A stretch of 64,000 bases of DNA, from NCBI GenBank assembly GCA_012932865.1, contig SAXG01000005.1:558001-622000 (forward strand). Reading direction: 5' to 3'. The notes below the pieces were generated by a model. The model was not told where the DNA came from and ran no database searches. It saw only the letters and a list, made by a program, of their open reading frames with translations. The DNA comes from Amylostereum areolatum (Eukaryota > Basidiomycota > Agaricomycetes > Russulales > Stereaceae). The position numbers and the translations under genes are program-made. Of the stretch, positions 57,265 to 64,000 are shown piece after piece; within the stretch, counting starts at the first letter, position 1, and each line of letters opens with the position of its first letter.

Positions 57265-58907
57265 TGACTATCATTGCATTAAGCATTCCGACACTACAAA
57301 CGGCATGTTTATCTTTTGTTTTTTCTTGCGTATTTCTCGAAGCTGGTGGAAAGACCTTCGCCTCTTTGACCGTACCCTGACCGTAGAAGCCAGTCTACTC
57401 CTGCATCACTGTATTCTTGCGCTCGCAATCATAATTTGATCTTACTTGGTGTACAGTAAACAGGCCCTTTCTTCTTGGCTCGGCTCCTCGTTTCTACATA
57501 GGTACGCTCAGCGCTCTGAGTTAGTCCTAAGTATTAGTAAACGCGTCGCCCGTAGGCACGTGATCGCGTATAAGCAGGCACTGCCAGTGCCACTGGTAGT
57601 GGCCACGGGCAACGCGCGCCAAATTCAAACTCCGACGCGTGCTCGAGATATTCGACGATGAGCGGCGGTGCATGCACCGTCATCCTACGACAAAAGTGCA
57701 ATCTGTTGACCACACGATAAAACATGTAAAAGCGGTACCTTTGAACGTATGCATGAACATGTGTGAGAACAGGAATATCCATGTCTCTGATATGATAGTG
57801 GTCTTCAAGAGGGGTTAATCTTCGGGATTTTCGTGCATACGTTTGTAGTCCCCCCTTTCCTAGGTTCATATGTATCTTATATTTGATTGAATGCGCGATG
57901 TGGAAGCCTGGACATGCACCACAGTGCTCTCGATGAGACGCGTCGCGCACACCTTGACGATTACATAATCACTGTCATGTCTCCCCTCTCAGAACTCTTT
58001 TACTCCTATCCAGCCACGCTCGACGCGAAATTTCGCGGGCAATGCTATGGGGTGCTCTAGTGAAGGCTGATCCTATCTCAAGCCCCAATCTTTATATTAT
58101 GCAACTGCCGAATTTCTTGTCTAGTTCAACACCATGGCATATATGAGAAGCGGTGGATGCTAAAAGCAATGCACACCGCATTGTGCGGCATGTGTTTGAT
58201 CCTCAGGACCCATTTTGTACACAAATGAATAATTGGAGGAGGTTGGAGTGGAAACAGAGTCCGACAATGAGCAGCTTCAAGTTGAAGAACTGGAGAGAAT
58301 GCTCATTACTTCATTTTCCCGAGATGATTCTGTATATCTACTGCACATATATACTACTACCATCATTGTGATATTCTGTAAATATTTTCAGAGCTTCATG
58401 TTGTACATACTGGACTGTACACGGCGTCGCCATCTTTGAGCTGGGATTTGGGCGCGTCGAGGTCACGTGACCGTCACGACTGCGCACCGCCGTTGCCCGT
58501 GGCCACTGGTAGTGTACTGCGCCTATCACACAGATCGACAGTCACAGTGCACTCGACGACAGATCTCGTTACACACTCATCTCCACTACATCATACGTTC
58601 GTTGAAAACTATAACGCCATGCAGATGGTCCGCAAGACGGCTCAGCATACCCAGGATCGTGAATCGGGACTGATGGACCAGGAAAACCACTACGGCCGCT
58701 CCCACCAACAGGCATGGTTTACCTGCACATACACCAGATGGTGCTCCCCGACAACATATACCTGCCATCCGGCATCCGCAACCGGACGACCGGCGCATGG
58801 CCGCAAAAAAGCATCGCGCGATACAGTCGTCTTCGGTACGATAGGTCCAAGAAGTCCGCGTCATCCTCATAAGGTCTAACTTACATGATCATAGGAGCTC
58901 AAAAAGC
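57265..58907. other. Intergenic region between the kinase and SUZ12-like genes
   Basis: About 1.6 kb. It contains the 24-bp inverted-repeat pair at 57591 and 58491 listed separately. Frames inside (such as 57534-57950 minus and 58436-58879 plus) are not family-like. 5' exons of the SUZ12-like gene may begin around 58620-58860 but could not be fixed. Confidence 0.4.
57591..58514. repeat. 24-bp imperfect inverted repeat bounding ~920 bp
   Basis: Left arm 57591-57614 reads cactggtagtggccacgggc plus aacg. The right arm 58491-58514, reverse-complemented, reads cactaccagtggccacgggc plus aacg. Twenty-one of 24 positions agree and the spacing is about 920 bp. CACGTGA motifs lie just outside the left arm and just inside the right. 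The arms could be terminal inverted repeats of a short non-autonomous DNA element; no transposase and no clear target duplication were found. Confidence 0.45.
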
Positions 58908-60825
58908 GTGTTAGTAGAAAGTGTGAGGTCCACTGACTACCTGCAGAGGCCGAGACCTGATCAAATATACCAACACATCCAGCTACCACCACGGGGAATG
59001 AGAACACTGTGTCTCGTGTTGGTTCATCCCACCGCCACGCCATTAGATGTTACCCCCCGGGCGAATTGTATCAGCAACCTTCTCATTCAAGCTGGAAAAT
59101 CTGGGAGCCTGCAACGCGAGGATGCGTCATACCCATCGTTCCAACCCGCGCCATTCGAAAACATGCTTTCGAGGACAAGAGGCTCGCGATTCGAGCCGGA
59201 AAGTAGGTGGACGTTTATGGGCATATATTTGACGGACATTCATCGTATAAGCTAGGCGAAGGATATCCACATACATGGCTGCCAAGAAGCATGATCCAAG
59301 GAGAGCCAGGCCTCAAGCTATGCAAGGTGCGAGGATATATGTATCGCCACAGTTGGAGACGGCCATAACGACATCTGGATAGCGTCCAACATCATAGATC
59401 TATCTTCTGGATCCGAGCAAGATGGCGATCCCAAATACGACGATAGTCTGAATGCCCGACCAACAAGTCCCGCCCTTGAACTTTCGGAGGCAATGGAAGC
59501 ACTGGCTATATCGATTCCAATCGAACAAAGCACCCGACGCGCATATCTTCGGCGAAACGTGCGGAGAGGGTTTCTGGGAATGTGTCGTGCATTAAACGTC
59601 AGCTGTGAGGCCTCAATCCCGCCGGGGAACGTCATCTACGTCGTTTCTATCTTTGACCCAGAAAGCGAAGAAGAAATCGTTATAGAACAATCGTATGTTT
59701 CACAACAAAACTCATGGAGATGCCCTCTGTGCGACACTTTGGGTGACCTTTGTCCTGTAAACCGGGAGATGCTCGAGTTCCATTTGTGGAAAGATCATTT
59801 CGACGTGAAACACGAGTGGAAAACGAAGAAAATTCGCGAGGTGGACGAATCGGTTGGTTCAGATTGTTCACATCAAGCGACTATCTTATTTACAGATCAT
59901 AATAGGTATGGACGGTCACTCTGAGGATCCCTGAAGAAGAAGAGGAAGAATGGAGAAGGTAAGCATTAGACCTTCGTGCATCCAGTGGAATTATGCTAAT
60001 AGGTCAACAGCCCTACACCGGCGCCTCCAATTCCTGACGGGGCCGATGACGGCTTTCAACATGCCCTTGAAGAACTGGATTATCGTATGGAGACAGAGGA
60101 GGCGACACCTATTCCAGACTTAACTTTCAAGTTCGCATCACAAATGAAGTTGACTACATCCCTGGTCGATGCTGCTCCAGAACCCGCTGTCCTCTCACCA
60201 AAACGTGAGCTAGAAGATGTCGACTTGATCCCTCCCTTGCCCCGTCAAGCCCCGGACCCCGACGAGTATAAACGACCTACGGCGCGGTACCCTTATCTGC
60301 CTGCTCGTGCCTCTGACGGGACCTTCGTGCAGTATTCATGCCGTCCGGGTGGCCCTAAACTGTATGATCTCCTGGACACGCTCCCAACGGAAGATTTAGG
60401 CCTCCTGACCTGGGACATACACGATCGCGAGACTGTGCTGTTCCAGCTGGATAATATCGTGGACGAAGACAAGGTAATGCATGCTCTTTGGAACCGATGG
60501 ATCCATTCCAACCGGTGAGAAACCCTTTGATGCGCCGCAGTGTTCCGGGCTTCAGCTCACTAGGTTTGTTTCAGTATCAAATTCCTCGTAGACTATCCCG
60601 CTGCAATCAATGACTTCGTAGCGTCTAACTACATTATCATTCATCAAGCAGCTGGCTGGGCAGCTCTCCGAGGATGGCTTTTGGTATGTCCTGTATATTT
60701 CCGCTGACCAGCGCACTCTGACATAGAAATGACAGGTCATGCTCACGAACAAGTATCTGACATTGAAGGAAGTCGCGTGTGTATTGAAAGACTATGGTGA
60801 ACGTGTAGGGATCAAGGAAGGATAG
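58908..60825 (+). CDS. Probable SUZ12-type zinc-finger/VEFS-box protein (Polycomb PRC2)
   Basis: The C-terminal half carries the two hallmarks of SUZ12/Su(z)12 in the right order. First is a C2H2 finger, NSWRCPLCDTLGDLCP followed by EMLEFHLWKDHFDVKHEWK (exon near 59300-59924). Then comes a VEFS-like helical region: LLDTLPTEDLGLLTWDIHD, DEDKVMHALWNRWIHSNR and, after splicing, KFLVDYPAAINDFVASNYII, HQAAGWAALRGWLL and LTNKYLTLKEVACVLKDYG. It ends GIKEG (TAG 60823-60825). In PRC2 this domain activates the H3K27 methyltransferase. N-terminal exons upstream of 59281 (for example CISNLLIQAGKSGSLQ) are uncertain in phase and the start is only a guess. The alternative is an unrelated helical protein, but the finger-plus-VEFS order argues for SUZ12. 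Confidence 0.55.
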
Positions 60826-61679
60826 GTTTAATTCTACACCACCTTCGTCTTCTAGCGTCCCGTGCTGCGGAACGAAGTCGCACAGAAACCTGGTCCCCAA
60901 ACGAATACAGTTCCATCAGTTTGTGCTGTCTTCAGGGCTCCGTTCAAAAGGGGTATGTAACTCGTTAACGTATCATGTGTTAAGTTATGGCCGCGGATGG
61001 GAATCCAGGGAAATCTGGTCCAATCCATTCGATGTGGAATTCGGCAAGTAGTAAACATTGGGTACCTCCGCAGCTGGCTGTAGAGACGTATTCGGTCTGC
61101 AGCCTTGAGGCCGCCCAGCGGCCAGGTCTGGAGCACTCGTCGAATTACACAGACCACGAGGACTAAGCAAGCGCCGGGGATTCTAGATAAGAAGGGCTGC
61201 CTCTGCCCATAGTCCGCCACACCTCTTGTTCTTGTGCAGTATCTCAATCTCGGCGCCATTCCGATTATCCGTTGCGAGAAAGTCGGCTTCGCGCCCAAGT
61301 CAGCGTGAGTACAGGTTGTCCTCTCAGTTTCAATCCCCACAGAGTCCTCGATGGACGGCGACGAGCGCGGGTTATGTAAGCAGTATTCATTTTCGTCGTC
61401 GCGCCAAGTCATCCTCGACTCCTTGTTTCCTCTCACCACGTCCTTCTCTTCTCCCCGTCCTTCACCTGGCCATAACCCCTCATCTGTAATGGGCGACTCC
61501 GACGTACCGAGATTTGGACGGCGCGTCAGGGTTTCCGTGGATGTACGAAGGGTTGGGTATGGACTCTCCCTTCGACACTCTCATGTGGGCATCATCCAGA
61601 GTCTGGACCATGGTGCGTGTTCTATTCACTTACCGCCCACCTGCCCTCGCGACAGCATTCAGGATTTGCACATGCTCCG
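60826..61679. other. Intergenic or unresolved region
   Basis: About 850 bp. Open frames on both strands (for example LGAIPIIRCEKVGFAPKSA near 61245-61308) show splice-like gt/ag borders, but no family is recognised. Could contain a small or decayed gene. Confidence 0.3.
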
Positions 61680-62300
61680 GCGCCCCTCTTGTTGTCGCTG
61701 GCAGTCGTCCTCACCTTCGCTCGCGGCCTTGAACTTTACTCCTGGTCTTGAACTTTGCTCGTGGTCTTGAACTTTACTCTCGGTCTCTCGATTTTTGCTT
61801 GCGGTCTTGGTCCTCGCTCGCGATCTTGGTCCCGCTCGCGCTCCTCTCTGGTCCTGGCTCTCTGTCCCCTGGCTCACTGGGTTCCCTGGTCTTATCTCGG
61901 TCTCCGTCTGGTCCACCTGCTTTGTTGGCATCCCAGGTAACCCTCTCTCACCTGTCATCCCTCTCCATATATCCCGTAGCAGCCCCCATATACTCTGTAG
62001 TTATCAAATGAAAATATCATGATTTTCTTCCTTCTACATCAGGATAAGATCGCAATAAGCACGATTTAAGCCAGCAACCCGCCGAGCGATTCTTGATGAG
62101 CTTAGTAAGATTATTGGATTGAATCCAAAGAACCTCAGCTTCGGGCCCAAGGGAATTCGTTGAGCGTGATATCCGCTTGACATTTTTGGATTCCATCCAT
62201 CGGCACACCAACTTCAAACTCAGGGGCGTGATATCGGAATGAAGCTGAGGGATCGCCTGGTGGTGTACCATTTACGCCCCGCCGTCCCTATGATCCCGTT
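61680..62300 (-). repeat. Dispersed repeat, copy B (~620 bp; inverted relative to copy A)
   Basis: Reverse complement of 15490-16105 in overall order and length. Shared sequence includes gatggaatccaaaaatgtca, cttcattccgatatcacgcc and ggattcaatccaata. On the plus strand its left half is a degenerate array of tctt-gctcgcggtcttgg-like units (61730-61850). It ends about 25 bp before the proposed ATG of the desaturase. It carries no intact gene. Confidence 0.7.
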
Positions 62301-62323
62301 CAGCCTTGGTCCTGTGTTCCAAG

Positions 62324-64000
62324 ATGGCCCAGAATACACCGCCAGGCTCGTACCCGGGCCCCGCTTTATCGCTGACGATATTCGCTTACTAGCAGCCGTT
62401 TGACAGGTTGAAGCAGCCGTTCTCACCTCCCACCGTCACTTTGAAGGAGGTTCACGCCGCTGTCCCGCGACACCTGCTAAAGAAATCACCACTCATCTCT
62501 GCGTACTATATCGCCCGCGATATCCTGCTATCCATCACCTTTTTCATACTCGCCCTTCAAATCGCTCGGATCACAGCGTGGAGCACTAGCTTCATTCAGT
62601 CTGGCCATGTGGCTACCACCGTCCTCCAACCGGCTCTTTGGTGTGTCTATTGGTGGTTCCAAGGTCTCCTCTGGGCAGGGCTATTTTGCCTTGGTATTGT
62701 TTTCTCTCTCGCCCCGCAGAATATCCCCTGACGATCTGCCATCCCTGCCAGGACACGATGTATGTTCAAATGCCAAACTCACACATAGTAGACTTTTGAC
62801 AGGCGCCTTAGGCGGGACATGGCTCTCTATTCGGGTCGTCGCTAGCAAATTCAGTCGTAGGATTCAGCTTACATTCTGTAAGCCCCTTCCTCCGCCGCTC
62901 TGCAGCATGTACTTACCTAGCCGAGGTAGTTTTTGTTGATTCCTTATTTCGCATGGCGGTCAACGCATCATGCTCACCATGTAGGTTTCAGAGCCGCACC
63001 TCTGAACTAGGCATCATACATAAGTTACATCCATATACAGAAAGCTACTGGATCCGTAGAACGCGACGAAAACTATGTCCCGTATAACCGCGAAGACTTC
63101 AAACTCCCACCACGCCCGGTGGCACGAAGGAGTGATTACGCCGAAGTATTTGAAGAAGCGCCGCTTTTCACGCTCGTGCGAGTTTTTATCATGCAGGCTT
63201 TGTGAGTCTACTGTCAAGCTCACCAACGGTTGCTGACTGTGAGTGAAAGTGGATGGTGGTTATATCTCACGTAGGCGCTTGGTTCTGTGCATTACCTGCT
63301 TTAATGACCCTATATACGCAGACGAAATACCTTGGGGGCGAAGCATCATCCGAGGGGAACTAATCATTTTGATCCCAACTCTACACTTTTCAAAGATCAC
63401 GAGCGTGAGTATTGTATAAATTGGGCGTTAAGGAGTCTTTCAAGCGGATCGATTGGCAGGATCGTCGATCGTCGTATCGGACATTGGCGTTGGTTGTATG
63501 GCAGGAATGCTCGTTTACGCAGGGCTTCAGTACGGCTGGGCGGCCGTGTTAGCTTTCTACGGGGTACCATACCTGGTGCGTCTACATTCAGACCGTGCAA
63601 AATTTCTTCTCTAATAGCAGATTCATCAAGTTGACGAATCATTGGTATGTCGGGTTGTTCCTCGAACACGTGTGGCATTAACACAATCCTTAGGATTGTG
63701 TTGTTCACCTATCTTCATCATTCCGATCCCACGATCCCACATTACTATGGCTCTGAATGGACTTTTCTGCGCGGGGTGGTAGCGACGGTCGATCGCCCCC
63801 TGCTGGGGTGGATGGGTAGATTTTTCTTGCACAACGTACGTTCTTAGCTATATCCCTTCAGCGCTTGCCATCTCAACATCCATCAGATTTCGCATGACCA
63901 TGTAGCTCATCATTTCTTCGTTGGTGCACCATTCTGTACGCACGCTCTGCCATGAACCGTCCTATACATGTTCATAGCTGTTCAACGTAGATAACGGGCC
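62324..64000 (+). CDS. Membrane fatty-acid desaturase (delta-12/Fad2-like), truncated at the window edge
   Basis: ER desaturase introducing a double bond into oleoyl-type chains with a di-iron centre. Proposed first exon MAQNTPPGS (62324-62349) splices over a 57-nt intron to LKQPFSPPTVTLKEVHAAVP. Then membrane helix DILLSITFFILALQIARITA and LQPALWCVYWWFQGLLWAGL. The three His boxes are all present after splicing: GHDAGHGSL (box 1), WRSTHHAHHKATGSVERDEN (box 2) and, near the right edge, ISHDHVAHHFF (box 3). YLHHSDPTIPHYYGSEWTFL and TVDRPLLGWMGRFFLHN precede box 3. The reading continues over a last visible intron (about 63939-63990) into FYNG and off the window. The family form of box 1 is usually HECGHG; here it is HDAGHG. 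Confidence 0.82.

Noticed and set aside
57534..57950. 138-codon minus-strand frame
   Set aside because: No recognisable domain, not supported by splice structure, and overlaps the inverted-repeat arm.
1..64000. CRISPR arrays, bacterial operons, Shine-Dalgarno sites
   Set aside because: The window is eukaryotic with spliceosomal introns throughout; none of these structures was seen.

Overview
This window comes from a compact eukaryotic genome, almost certainly an agaricomycete basidiomycete fungus. Genes are split by many short GT-AG introns (most 45-70 nt) and intergenic gaps are small. Several proteins are typical of fungi or mushroom-forming fungi: a Fad2-like desaturase, DUF4743-type Nudix, a two-BIR Bir1, Cdk9/Bur1, two multi-pass membrane proteins of mushroom-expanded families, and a possible MLKL-NTD-like/TPR protein. 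All identifications come from reading the translations; no database search was run, and multi-exon ends are approximate unless splice sites are given.

Layout. 0-5.5 kb: 3' end of a zinc alcohol dehydrogenase, then divergent DcpS (minus) and long-form tRNase Z (plus). 6-12.5 kb: WAPL (minus) and the two-BIR protein Bir1 (plus), divergent over a ~220-bp gap. 13-14.5 kb: a secreted, probably GPI-anchored Ser-rich protein. 15.5-16.1 kb: copy A of a ~615-bp dispersed repeat. 16.2-21.7 kb: a fungal viperin-like radical SAM enzyme, a helical-bundle/TPR protein and a DUF4743 Nudix hydrolase, all on the plus strand. 22-29.6 kb: an intact zinc alcohol dehydrogenase paralogous to the one at the left edge, a KHDC4-like KH protein (minus), a 3-beta-HSD-like sterol dehydrogenase and a membrane protein. 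29.7-34.4 kb: a berberine-bridge-type FAD oxidase (minus) and a second membrane protein. 34.7-38.8 kb: HMG-CoA reductase (minus). 40.6-41.4 kb: ribosomal protein eL42 (minus). 42.1-50.7 kb: NAA15 (minus) and PDS5 (plus), divergent. 51.1-53.6 kb: D-amino-acid oxidase and an MTH1-like Nudix, tail to tail. 54-57.3 kb: a Cdk9/Bur1 kinase with a long RS-rich N-terminus. 59-60.8 kb: a probable SUZ12-type zinc-finger/VEFS protein. 61.7-62.3 kb: copy B of the repeat, inverted. 62.3-64 kb: a delta-12-type desaturase running off the edge.

Themes. Three regulators of sister-chromatid cohesion and segregation (WAPL, PDS5, Bir1) lie within about 45 kb; WAPL and PDS5 are direct partners in other eukaryotes. 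Isoprenoid, sterol and lipid enzymes (HMG-CoA reductase, 3-beta-HSD-like, desaturase) are also present but scattered. The most unusual stretch is the viperin-like gene followed by a possible cell-death-type helical/TPR protein: a candidate fungal innate-immunity neighbourhood with a repeat element just upstream.
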